From: an uncultured Lachnospiraceae bacterium
GTDB lineage: Bacteria > Bacillota > Clostridia > Lachnospirales > Lachnospiraceae
Assembly: GCA_910586755.1 (NCBI GenBank)
Contig: CAJUJM010000038.1
Location: forward strand, 25,161-89,160
Reading direction: 5' to 3'
DNA: 64,000 nucleotides
Shown: one piece after another, positions 54,424 through 62,667 of the stretch
How positions within the stretch are numbered: the stretch's first letter is position 1
How the letters are laid out: each line of letters opens with the position of its first letter
Notes under the pieces: generated by a model
What the model was told of the DNA's origin: nothing
Database searches by the model: none
The model's input: the letters and a program-made list of their open reading frames with translations, nothing else
Translations under genes and position numbers: made by a program

Positions 54424-55160
54424 GATTTTGCATCTCCTTCCCCGGCAATACACTGCATAATGTAAGATTCGTTGATCTGCTCTCCGGTCAGCTCCGCCAC
54501 AATCTCTTTGCTCCGCAGCACAAACATCCGGCTGCAGCAACGGAGCATTTCTTCCATTTCAGAAGAAATAAATACGCAGCTCATCCCATCTCCCGCCAGC
54601 TTCATTACAATTTTCTGGATCTCCGCCTTGGCTCCGATATCAATACCACGGGTCGGCTCATCCAGAATCAGGATTTTTGCCTTCACATCCACCGCCCTGG
54701 CAATTGCAATCATCTGCTGAACCGCCACAGAATACTGATCCAACTGCTTTGTCACATCAATATCCAGTTCAAATTCTTCCAGCAATTTCTTCGACCGTTT
54801 GTTGATTTCTTTCCAGTCTATCCTCCCGAATTTCAGCGGCTCACGGCCAACATAGATATTTTCCGCCACGGTCAGGTGTGGGCAGAGATTGACCTCCTGA
54901 TACACGGTACTGATTCCGTGTTTCTGGGCCTCCAGAGGAGATTTCACGGCAATATGGCTTCCATCCATAATAACCGTGCCATCATCCATGTGCTCTATTC
55001 CGGTAAGCACCTTAATCAATGTAGATTTTCCGGCGCCGTTTTCACCAAGAAGCGCATGGATTTCCCCCGCCCTCAGAGAGAATTGGACATCTTTTAGTGC
55101 AATGACGCCCGGAAAGCTTTTATTTATATGCTCCATCACAAGCAGACTGTTCTGTTCCAA
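54420..55160 (-). pseudogene. Shortened CUT2 ABC ATPase: NBD1 joined to the end of NBD2
   Basis: A 246-aa protein where the family has about 500. Residues 1-170 are NBD1 of a YtfR/RbsA-type ATPase: Walker A GENGAGKST (39-47), the Q-loop, the weak signature YSVAVQQ (143-149) and Walker B ILILDEPT. From residue 171 it continues as the end of NBD2 (RGIDIGAKAEIQ, SSEMEEM, TGEQINESYIMQCIAG). The missing part carries the NBD1 switch His (SHKLEE) and the whole NBD2 P-loop and LSGG signature. Both the functional switch His and the canonical signature are therefore lost, so ATPase action is doubtful. The join lies at the Walker B DEPT that the two halves share, near 54650. Compare the intact ATPase at 774-2270. 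Confidence 0.8.
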
Positions 55161-55181
55161 GCTGATCCCTCCTTAAAGCAA

Positions 55182-55225
55182 AATTCTCCGGACCGGCCGA
55201 AAATCCCGGCCCTGTCCGGAGAATT
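55182..55225 (-). terminator. Intercistronic hairpin after the binding-protein gene
   Basis: AATTCTCCGGACcGGCC and GGCCcTGTCCGGAGAATT pair in an about 17-pair stem five bases after the binding-protein stop. No T run follows on the minus strand; it more likely stabilises the binding-protein mRNA or partly ends transcription, as is common in such operons. Confidence 0.75.
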
Positions 55226-55229
55226 GGAA

Positions 55230-56279
55230 TTAATACTGACGTCCGTCAACAACCTCCTGGGTTACCTTATCAGAAGTGTAAACGCCATCGGCTGACATAA
55301 TCCATTTATCAACAGTTTCGCCGTTTTTCAGCTTTGCAGCCGTCTCGAAAATCTGCTCTGCCAGAATCGGAGTACACTCAACGGTACAGTTCATCTCGCC
55401 GGCCAGAATTGCTTCAAAAGCGCCCTTTACACCGTCTACGCCGATAATCTTAATATCCTCGCCCGGCTTCTTTCCTGCTTCCTTGATTGCTTCAATTGCG
55501 CCCAGTGCCATATCATCATTGTGGCAGAACACAGCGTCAATATCATCATAGGTCTTTAAGAATGACTCCATAACCTCTTTGCCCATGGAACGGGTGAAAT
55601 CGCCGGTCTGGGAATCCAAAATCTCAATATCCGGGCAGTTGGCGGCAATGTATTCATCAAATCCCTTTTTACGCTGAACTGCTGCGGACGCGCCGACCGT
55701 GCCTTCCAGTTCAACCACCTTTCCCTTGCCTCCTAACAGATCATTCATCACAATAGCTGCCTGCTCGCCCGCCCACACATGGTCGGAAGCAATCATCGTC
55801 GTATACAGATCATCGCCTGCCGAAGCATCAATGCCGCGGTCAACCAGAATCACCGGAATACCGGCCTCCTGGCACTCGGTCAGGACTGCTTCCCAGCCTG
55901 TTTCAACGACCGGCGGGAATACGATAACATCTACTCCCATCTCAATAAAGTTGCGGATTGCCTTGATCTGGTTCTCCTGCTTCTGCTGTGCATCAGCAAA
56001 AGTCAGCTCTATGGTATCCGTATTACGGGCCGCATACCACTGTACATCGTTGGTCTCCGCATCACGCCAGCCAGACTCCTGACCGATCTGTGCAAATCCC
56101 ACAACCAGCTTGTCATTGCCGGATTTTTCCGCCTCTGTCTCGGGAGCTTTCTCCGCCTCCGTCTGAGCTGCCGCTGTTGTCTCTGCTGCCGCTGTCGTTG
56201 CCGCCGTTGTGCTTCCTCCGCAGGCAGTCAGGCTGAACGCCATAGCCAAACCAGTAAGCATTGCTAATGTTTTTTTCAT
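55230..56279 (-). CDS. ytfQ: Galactofuranose-type sugar-binding lipoprotein
   Basis: A 349-aa CUT2 binding lipoprotein. ATG at 56279 behind AGGAGG starts a lipoprotein signal with lipobox LTAC (Cys near 20), followed by an Ala/Thr/Glu linker. The mature domain opens KLVVGFAQIGQESGWRDAE, typical of YtfQ-like proteins, with CHNDDMALGAIEAIKEAG and CTVECTPIL later. It is first in the operon. The upstream gap 56280-56533 has only a weak promoter-like pair and the hairpin 56470-56508. Confidence 0.87.
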   Translation of the reverse strand: MKKTLAMLTGLAMAFSLTACGGSTTAATTAAAETTAAAQTEAEKAPETEAEKSGNDKLVVGFAQIGQESGWRDAETNDVQWYAARNTDTIELTFADAQQKQENQIKAIRNFIEMGVDVIVFPPVVETGWEAVLTECQEAGIPVILVDRGIDASAGDDLYTTMIASDHVWAGEQAAIVMNDLLGGKGKVVELEGTVGASAAVQRKKGFDEYIAANCPDIEILDSQTGDFTRSMGKEVMESFLKTYDDIDAVFCHNDDMALGAIEAIKEAGKKPGEDIKIIGVDGVKGAFEAILAGEMNCTVECTPILAEQIFETAAKLKNGETVDKWIMSADGVYTSDKVTQEVVDGRQY

Positions 56280-56469
56280 ACTCCTGTTCCTCCTCGCATC
56301 ATATAGTGATTGTGCAGGGGTTTCCCCCTTTCGTGACTTCATTTTATCAAACAATATGCTGCGAGTCTTTGTAATAATTTAGCTTAATTTTGTGATTTTT
56401 TACAAAAATCAGTTTATGCTATGCAGATTTGTAAACTCCAATTACGCCATATTCTGTTCTAATCTCAGG

Positions 56470-56508
56470 AAACGAAGAGGACGCCCCCAATGGGCGCCCT
56501 CTTCGTTT
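56470..56508. terminator. Strong hairpin after rnfB
   Basis: AAACGAAGAGGaCGCCC and GGGCGcCCTCTTCGTTT pair across a short loop, 26 bases after the rnfB stop. On the plus strand it is followed by CCATTTTTTCC; it likely terminates the rnf operon. Confidence 0.75.
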
Positions 56509-56533
56509 AGCCATTTTTTCCTGTTTCCTATTT

Positions 56534-57325
56534 TTAAATAATAACCTTTACCGGGCACTTGGCGGCGCACTTGCCGCAGTTGGTGCACTTCTCGTAATCG
56601 ATTACCGCTACATTGTTGTCCATATGGATGGCGTCAAACTCACACTGTTTGGTACACAGGGTGCAGCCGATACAGCCGTTGTCGCATTTGGCCTTCACAT
56701 CCTTGCCCTTATCGTGGGAATTGCACTGTACCAAGTGTTCTGCCGTGTAGGGAACCAGCGTAACCAGGCCTAAAGGACAGGCTTCCACACACTTACCGCA
56801 GGCAACGCATTTTTCCTTGTCCACCACTGCCACGCCGTCCACTACATGGATAGCGTCAAATTGACAGGCCTTTACACAGGATCCATATCCCATACATCCG
56901 TAGGCGCAGGCCTTCTCGCCTCCGCCGGGAACCACAGACACCTTGCGACAATCGTCGATTCCGTAATAGCGGTACTGCATCCTGGTCTTGTCGCAGGTGC
57001 CTTTACATTTTACAAAAGCTACCTTCTTAACTCCAGCTCCAGCCTCAATTCCCATAATCGCAGCGATTTTTTCCGCTACCGGGCCGCCGCCCACCGGGCA
57101 GGCCCCTACATCCGCCTGACCGGCGGCGATTGCCTTAGCCAGACCATCGCATCCTGCATAGCCGCAGCCGCCGCAGTTATTGCCAGGCAGCTCGTTCCTT
57201 ACCAGGATCTCTTTTTCGTCTACTTCTACTTTAAACTTCTCGCTGGCAACGCCTAACAGTACGCCGATGACGATGCCGATGATACCTACGACTGCCGCAG
57301 CAGCCACAATACCCATAATATTCAT
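56534..57325 (-). CDS. rnfB: RnfB, iron-sulfur subunit of the ferredoxin:NAD+ oxidoreductase
   Basis: A 263-aa RnfB with an N-terminal membrane anchor (residues about 4-26) and a ferredoxin-rich tail that accepts electrons from reduced ferredoxin. Cysteine motifs: CGGCGYAGC at about 51-59, a CAYGCMGYGSCVKACQ cluster, CVACGKCVEACP, CIGCTLCTKQC and CTNCGKCAAKCP. This many clusters matches clostridial RnfB. Last gene of rnfCDGEAB. Confidence 0.95.
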   Translation of the reverse strand: MNIMGIVAAAAVVGIIGIVIGVLLGVASEKFKVEVDEKEILVRNELPGNNCGGCGYAGCDGLAKAIAAGQADVGACPVGGGPVAEKIAAIMGIEAGAGVKKVAFVKCKGTCDKTRMQYRYYGIDDCRKVSVVPGGGEKACAYGCMGYGSCVKACQFDAIHVVDGVAVVDKEKCVACGKCVEACPLGLVTLVPYTAEHLVQCNSHDKGKDVKAKCDNGCIGCTLCTKQCEFDAIHMDNNVAVIDYEKCTNCGKCAAKCPVKVII

Positions 57326-57340
57326 CCTTCGTCTCCTCCT

Positions 57341-57916
57341 TTAAATTAATCCGGAAAATCCGAAAAATGCAATTGCCATAAGGCCGGAGGTAATGAGAAC
57401 AATGGGAGAACCCTGGAAGTTATAGGGAACGTCATTGTGCTCGATCTTCTCACGAATACCTGCCAGCATGACAATGGCAATGGTAAATCCTACGGAAATG
57501 CCGATACCGTTTACCACGCTCTTAACAAAGCCGTACTCCTTCTGAACATTGGTTAATGCAACGCCCAGAACCGCACAGTTAGTCGTAATCAGGGGCAGGT
57601 ACACACCCAGGGACTCATAAAGGGAAACCATATTCTTCTTTAAGAACATCTCAACAAACTGCACCAGAGCCGCAATTACCAGAATAAATGCAATGGTCTG
57701 CAAATATTCCAGCTTCAATGGAACCAGCACGAAGCTGTAAATCAAGTTGGTTGCAATACAGGCCAGCGTAATAACAAAGATAACTGCCGCACCCATACCC
57801 GCAGAAGTCTCTACCTTCTTGGAAACGCCAAGGAAGGGGCAAAGACCTAAGAACTGGCTTAATACTACGTTGTTTACCAGGGCGGAGCCGATGGCAATCA
57901 ATAATAATTCCTGCAT
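57341..57916 (-). CDS. rnfA: RnfA membrane subunit
   Basis: A 191-aa integral membrane subunit with six hydrophobic helices and no large domain, as in other RnfA/NqrE proteins. Together with RnfE it holds an iron-sulfur cluster in the membrane; the conserved Cys lies in VVLSQFLGLCPF (about residue 26). 15 bases upstream of rnfB. Confidence 0.95.
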   Translation of the reverse strand: MQELLLIAIGSALVNNVVLSQFLGLCPFLGVSKKVETSAGMGAAVIFVITLACIATNLIYSFVLVPLKLEYLQTIAFILVIAALVQFVEMFLKKNMVSLYESLGVYLPLITTNCAVLGVALTNVQKEYGFVKSVVNGIGISVGFTIAIVMLAGIREKIEHNDVPYNFQGSPIVLITSGLMAIAFFGFSGLI

Positions 57917-57929
57917 CTAATCCTTCCTC

Positions 57930-58721
57930 CTATTCGTCTTTCTTGGCAGTAGCGGCCTTCAGTTCCGCCTCTTTTGCTGCCAGCGCTGCTTTCTTTTTGG
58001 CAAGAGCTTCTTCCTCCGCCTGTCTCTGGCGGGTCTCTAAAATGTCATGGTTAGCCATACAGGCAGATCCGGTACAGCTCATGCAATCGCCGCCGCAGGC
58101 CAGCTTAGACGCCGGCACCGATCCGTTGGTAGCGGAAGGAGCCTTAAACTTGTTCTGCAATGCAGTCAGCATTGCCAGCACGAAGAAAGCCCCGGGCGCC
58201 AGTACGAAAATGGAAATATGGAAATCTTCCGGAATTATGGTCATTCCGAAAAATCCACCGGAGCCTAACAGCTCACGGAAGACGCCGATCAAGGTCAATC
58301 CCACCGTAAATCCAAGACCCATGCCGATACCGTCAAAAGCGGAAGGAACAGGGGCGTTCTTAGAAGCGTAGGACTCGGCACGTCCCAGGATGATACAGTT
58401 TACTACAATCAGGGGGATATAAATTCCCAGCGCGTCATACAGGAAGGGAATATAGGCCTGAATCAGAAGCTGAACCATAGTTACCAAAGATGCAACGATA
58501 ACGATAAAGGCCGGAATCCGCACTCTGTCAGGAATAATGTTTCTCAAAGCCGAAATAATCAGGTTGGAGAAAATCAATACTGCCGTAGTGCTCAGGCCCA
58601 TGCCCAGGCCGTTAATGGCAGAGGTTGTAACTGCCAGGGTCGGACACATACCCAACATCAGGACGAAGGTAGGGTTTTCTTTGACAATACCATTATAAAT
58701 ACGCTCTGTATACTTATTCAT
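57930..58721 (-). CDS. rnfE: RnfE membrane subunit with a Cys-rich C-terminal extension
   Basis: A 263-aa RnfE, six helices (about residues 15-200), with the conserved Cys in MLGMCPTLAV. It is longer than usual because of a tail of about 55 residues containing CGGDCMSCTGSAC (four Cys) followed by an Ala/Glu/Lys coiled coil. The Cys pattern could bind a metal or cluster. The core subunit assignment is firm; the tail's role is unknown. Confidence 0.93.
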   Translation of the reverse strand: MNKYTERIYNGIVKENPTFVLMLGMCPTLAVTTSAINGLGMGLSTTAVLIFSNLIISALRNIIPDRVRIPAFIVIVASLVTMVQLLIQAYIPFLYDALGIYIPLIVVNCIILGRAESYASKNAPVPSAFDGIGMGLGFTVGLTLIGVFRELLGSGGFFGMTIIPEDFHISIFVLAPGAFFVLAMLTALQNKFKAPSATNGSVPASKLACGGDCMSCTGSACMANHDILETRQRQAEEEALAKKKAALAAKEAELKAATAKKDE

Positions 58722-58734
58722 TGTATCCCACCTC

Positions 58735-59346
58735 CTAGTTAGCCGCGCAGTTATTTACGAAGTAAATCGCTGCATTTACTGCGTTTGTTACTGCTGAAGA
58801 TGTAATGGTAGCGCCGGACATAGCCTGAATCTCATTTTCTGCCGGCGCGCCGGTTTTGGTTACAGATAATGTTTCCGCATTTTTGCCTGCGAACTGGCCT
58901 TTAAATCCGTCCCCGGTTGCGTTCATACCAAGGCCTGGGGTCTCTGCAATAGAAAGGAACGCGATACCGGTTACCACGCCTTCCCCGTTAATGCCTACGG
59001 AGAGCTTCACCTCGCCGCCGAAGCCGTCCTTGGATGTAGAGGATACCACGTATCCCACCGGATTGCCAGAAGCGTCTACCGCCTGGGCGGCAGTGTCAAT
59101 ATAAACGTTGCCAAAGCCCTGGGCCATTAAGTCTTCTGCAGAAGCGGCAATCTTTTCTTCCATTCCGTCTTCCACAAAGTCACTGGCATCCGGAAGAACC
59201 TCTTTGTAAGCCGCAATCTTGGCCGCCTGCTGGGCCTGCTCAATAGGCTCCTTGGTAATCTCGAAAACGCCGCCCAGACAGAACCCTGCAATCAGGGTGA
59301 TGGCAAATAAAATCGCCGCGTCTTTCATAAATCCGCCTTTTTTCAT
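58735..59346 (-). CDS. rnfG: RnfG flavin subunit
   Basis: A 203-aa RnfG with one N-terminal membrane anchor (about 8-27) and an extracytoplasmic FMN-binding domain. The covalent-FMN motif is SGATITSS, near residue 178, preceded by EIQAM. Flavin attachment needs ApbE, whose gene is not in the window. Start MKKGGFMKD behind AGGAGG. Confidence 0.94.
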   Translation of the reverse strand: MKKGGFMKDAAILFAITLIAGFCLGGVFEITKEPIEQAQQAAKIAAYKEVLPDASDFVEDGMEEKIAASAEDLMAQGFGNVYIDTAAQAVDASGNPVGYVVSSTSKDGFGGEVKLSVGINGEGVVTGIAFLSIAETPGLGMNATGDGFKGQFAGKNAETLSVTKTGAPAENEIQAMSGATITSSAVTNAVNAAIYFVNNCAAN

Positions 59347-59348
59347 GT

Positions 59349-60275
59349 TTATTTGCCCTCCTTTCCGAATGCTTTGGGAAGGGTTGCCTTTTCAATTAAG
59401 GGCACCAGGATATTACTTAAAATAATGGCATAAGATACGCCCTCTGCGGAACCGCCAAACAAACGGAACAGCCCGGTTAAGCATCCCATTAAGACACCGT
59501 ATACAATCTGGCCATTGGGGGTAATGGGGCTGGTAACATAATCCGTTGCCATAAAGAAAGCGCCAAAGATTAAACCGCCGCCGCAAAGGTGGGCCAGCAA
59601 ATAATTCATATCCAGTCCATGGCCGCCGAAAATCAGTACAAATAAGGCAAAGGAAATCAGGTAAGCCGCCGGGATACGGATGGTGATTACTCTCTTCCAC
59701 AGCATGTATGCCGCTCCGATCAATAATGCAATCCCGGAAACCTCTCCGATGGTTCCGGGAATCCTGCCCAGAAACATAGCTGCTACGTCTACGCTTCCGC
59801 CGGATTTTAATACTGCCAGTGGGGTTGCTCCGCTGACTCCGTCCAGAGTAAAGGCAGTCATCTTGCCGGTAAAGGAGATCAGCAGGAAACATCTTGCCGC
59901 CAGAGCCGGGTTCATGAAGTTCTGCCCCAGGCCGCCGTACAGCTGCTTTACCACGATAATGGCAAATACGCCGCCAAGCATGGGGATCCATACCGGAATA
60001 TCCCCGGGCATATTCAGCGCCAGAATCATACCGGTTACCAGGGCGCTGCCGTCTGCGATGGTGATGGGCTTTTTCATTCCCTTCTGATAAACATATTCAC
60101 TTGCTACACAGGCCAAAACAGTCCCGATAATCACAATCAGAGCGTTTAAGCCAAACTGATATACGCCGAATGCGGCTGCCGGAAGCATGGCAATTGCCAC
60201 ATCAAACATAATATTGCTGGTGGTTACCTGATCCCTAACATGAGGGGATGAGGATACGTTTAATAATCTGTTCAT
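59349..60275 (-). CDS. rnfD: RnfD membrane flavin subunit
   Basis: A 308-aa membrane subunit with about eight helices. The covalent-FMN motif SGATPLAV is near residue 147, within FTLDGVSGATPL. It transfers electrons between RnfG and RnfC and contributes to ion pumping. Immediately followed by rnfG, whose ribosome site overlaps the end of rnfD. Confidence 0.94.
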   Translation of the reverse strand: MNRLLNVSSSPHVRDQVTTSNIMFDVAIAMLPAAAFGVYQFGLNALIVIIGTVLACVASEYVYQKGMKKPITIADGSALVTGMILALNMPGDIPVWIPMLGGVFAIIVVKQLYGGLGQNFMNPALAARCFLLISFTGKMTAFTLDGVSGATPLAVLKSGGSVDVAAMFLGRIPGTIGEVSGIALLIGAAYMLWKRVITIRIPAAYLISFALFVLIFGGHGLDMNYLLAHLCGGGLIFGAFFMATDYVTSPITPNGQIVYGVLMGCLTGLFRLFGGSAEGVSYAIILSNILVPLIEKATLPKAFGKEGK

Positions 60276-60289
60276 TCTCTTCCGCCTCC

Positions 60290-61615
60290 TTAAGCTTTCT
60301 TTCTGCGGTTTGCAGCTACCTGCTTACGCATGTCCTTAAACGCCTGGGTTAAAGGTCTCTTGGCCGGGCATACATAGGTGCAGCTTCCACATTCCATACA
60401 TTCCATGCCGTTTACCTTTTCAAAGGCATCACAGTCTCCTCTTAACGCAGCCTGCATCATAATAGGAGGCACAATATGGCTGGGACATGCAGACACACAT
60501 CGCCCGCAGCGGATACAGGGAGTAGGCTCCTGGGCCGCCACCATATCTTTGGAAAAACAGGTCAATGCGGAGGAGGTTTTGGTTACAGGAAGATCCAGGC
60601 TGAACAAAGCCATCCCCATCATGGGGCCGCCGGAGATCACCTTCTCCGGATCTGCCTTAAAGCCGCCTGCCGCCTCTAACAGCTCCTGATAGTTGGTTCC
60701 CAGCCTTACGCTGAAGTTCTGGGGATTTACAATGGCGTCGCCGGTTACCGTAATAATCTTGCGGATTAACGGAGTCTGTTTGCAGACCGCATTGTAAATG
60801 GCGATAACCGTGTCAATGTTGTCCACAATGCAGCCTGCGTCTGCAGGAAGCATAGAGGAATTTACCTTACGGCCGGTGATGGCATAAATTAAGGAACGCT
60901 CACCGCCCTGGGGATACTTGGTCAGAAGCGGACATACCTCAATCCGCGGCTCGTCCTTTACCAGCTCCTGAATCTTTTTAATGCCTTCCGGCTTATTGTT
61001 TTCGATTCCAATGACACCCTTGGCATTGTCAAACAGGCTTAAAATAACCTTTAAGCCACCTACAATTTTCTCCGGCTCCTCCAGCATCATCCGGTAATCA
61101 GAGGTTAAGTAAGGCTCACACTCTGCTCCGTTTACCAGTATATAATCGATCTTGCTGTCATCCTTGGGGGACAGCTTTACATGAGTGGGGAAGCCTGCGC
61201 CGCCAAGACCTACAATACCGGCTTCCTTTACAATGTTACGGATCTCATCCTTGGACAGCCTGGTATAATCCCTGTCCTCGCCGAAATGTTCAATCTTCTC
61301 GTCCAGCCCGTCGTTCTCCACAATAATGGAGGTAACCATGGCGCCGTTTACCATCAGACGAGGCTCTACCGCCTTAACCGTTCCGGAGACGGAACAGATA
61401 ACATTGGCAGAGATGAAACCGCCGGCTTCTCCAATTTTCTGGCCAACCAAAACCCGGTCACCCTTTGCAACCAAAGGCTTTGCCGGCGCGCCGATATGCT
61501 GGGCCATGGGGAAAACCATCTCTCCCCTGGAAGTCAGCACCTGTACCGGCTTGTTCTCAGACAATTCCTTCCCCTCATAAGGGTGAATTCCGCCTTTAAA
61601 TGTAGCCAAACCCAT
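60290..61615 (-). CDS. rnfC: RnfC, NAD-binding iron-sulfur subunit
   Basis: A 441-aa RnfC, which holds FMN and two 4Fe-4S clusters and reduces NAD+. An N-terminal barrel-sandwich region (about 40-75) precedes the flavin/NAD-binding GLGGAGFPTHVKL near residue 125 and the late clusters CIRCGRCVSACP (about 365) and CMECGSCTYVCP (about 404). ATG at 61615 (MGLATFKGGIHPYEG) behind AGAGGG is preferred to the upstream open frame. First gene of the operon. Confidence 0.96.
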   Translation of the reverse strand: MGLATFKGGIHPYEGKELSENKPVQVLTSRGEMVFPMAQHIGAPAKPLVAKGDRVLVGQKIGEAGGFISANVICSVSGTVKAVEPRLMVNGAMVTSIIVENDGLDEKIEHFGEDRDYTRLSKDEIRNIVKEAGIVGLGGAGFPTHVKLSPKDDSKIDYILVNGAECEPYLTSDYRMMLEEPEKIVGGLKVILSLFDNAKGVIGIENNKPEGIKKIQELVKDEPRIEVCPLLTKYPQGGERSLIYAITGRKVNSSMLPADAGCIVDNIDTVIAIYNAVCKQTPLIRKIITVTGDAIVNPQNFSVRLGTNYQELLEAAGGFKADPEKVISGGPMMGMALFSLDLPVTKTSSALTCFSKDMVAAQEPTPCIRCGRCVSACPSHIVPPIMMQAALRGDCDAFEKVNGMECMECGSCTYVCPAKRPLTQAFKDMRKQVAANRRKKA

Positions 61616-61705
61616 CAAACCAACCCTCTTTCTATAAACATTTTCTTTGCCCTCAGTGAACGGGAAGCGCCTGAAACCAGTGCTTCTGTCCATTCAATCG
61701 TTGCC

Positions 61706-61734
61706 ATTATAGCATAGTTTGAGTTTGTACACAA
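61706..61734 (-). promoter_or_regulatory. Promoter of the rnf operon
   Basis: TATAAT (61711-61706) with TTGTGT (61734-61729) on the minus strand, spacing 17. Start of transcription about 85 bases before rnfC. Confidence 0.75.
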
Positions 61735-61813
61735 TTGCCTTTTCCAGGAGAATATGCAACAATTTATAGGGATTGTCTGTATTTTTTTCCATACATTTTG
61801 TGTTTTCGCAAAA

Positions 61814-61861
61814 ATTTGACATGATTTCCCGTTAAAGATTTGACATGATTTTCCTGTTTTC
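61814..61861. repeat. Tandem 24-base direct repeat between rnf and the FMN-like gene
   Basis: ATTTGACATGATTT occurs at 61814 and again at 61838. The 24-base spacing places the copies on about the same DNA face for a repressor or activator. The rest of the 61735-62122 gap is A/T-rich with no open frame worth calling; the only possible further element is a weak -10-like TATGATAAG near 62054. Confidence 0.55.
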
Positions 61862-62122
61862 TTTCTTTAAAAACAGCCCCGGGGGTTCTGCCTCCTTCCT
61901 GTCTGCTTTTCCCCGGATTTTGTCTTGTGAAATTTTTGTTAAGCCGGATTTCTCAAAAATACACTTGTTTTTCCCAAAAAACATTTATGCTTATAAGTTT
62001 TATAAGAAAAAATAATAAATATTTTTCCTCTTTTCTTTCCTTCTGTAAAATGATATGATAAGTATTATTGCCCCATGTTCACTGAGGGTAATATTCATTT
62101 AGAAAAAGGAGAACATTCTACC

Positions 62123-62629
62123 ATGCATCACACAAACTCAAGTCCCAAGCAGCAAAACATTATCGGTCTGGCGCTGATGGCCATACTTTCTGTACTGGTG
62201 ATCCTGATCTCTGAGCCAGCCTATGCCTCTCTTCACCGTATGACCAGAGCAGATCTGCCAAAGCCCTCTGTAGAGCTGACCGACGGCGTCTACACCTACG
62301 AAGATCCGGAAGCGGATGACAGCGGCTTTAAAAACCAGATATCCATGACTGTGTTTGACGGCTATATTACTTCTGTTTCCTGGGATTGTGTGGGAGCTGA
62401 CGGCACAAGCAAGCGCCAGCTTTCCTTAGACGGTCAGTACATCATGACGGAAGACGGACTTTTATGGGCAGAGCAGTCTGACGCCGTCTCTTCCTATGTA
62501 ATGGACAATCAGACTTTAGACGGCCTTATGGACGAAAGCGGTTATACTCAGGCGGTTGCTTCTGTAAGTATTAATCTTTATGGATTTTATAACGGAGTAA
62601 ACGACTGCATCGCTCAGGCTTCCAAATAA
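62123..62629 (+). CDS. Membrane-anchored FMN-binding-domain-like protein
   Basis: A 168-aa protein with an N-terminal signal-anchor at about residues 14-36 (start ATG 62123 behind AAGGAG). The rest resembles the FMN-binding/PplA-type domain: DGVYTYEDPE, MTVFDGYITSVSWDCV, and a late ASVSINLYGFYN where FMN-bearing members have the SGAT flavin-attachment motif. The flavin Thr motif is therefore absent. Start is divergent from the rnf operon. Role unknown; it may be a cofactor-free relative acting near Rnf at the surface. Confidence 0.6.
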   Translation: MHHTNSSPKQQNIIGLALMAILSVLVILISEPAYASLHRMTRADLPKPSVELTDGVYTYEDPEADDSGFKNQISMTVFDGYITSVSWDCVGADGTSKRQLSLDGQYIMTEDGLLWAEQSDAVSSYVMDNQTLDGLMDESGYTQAVASVSINLYGFYNGVNDCIAQASK

Positions 62630-62667
62630 CCGGTCCGCCCTTTCGGGCCCTGTCAGGAGAGCATTTT

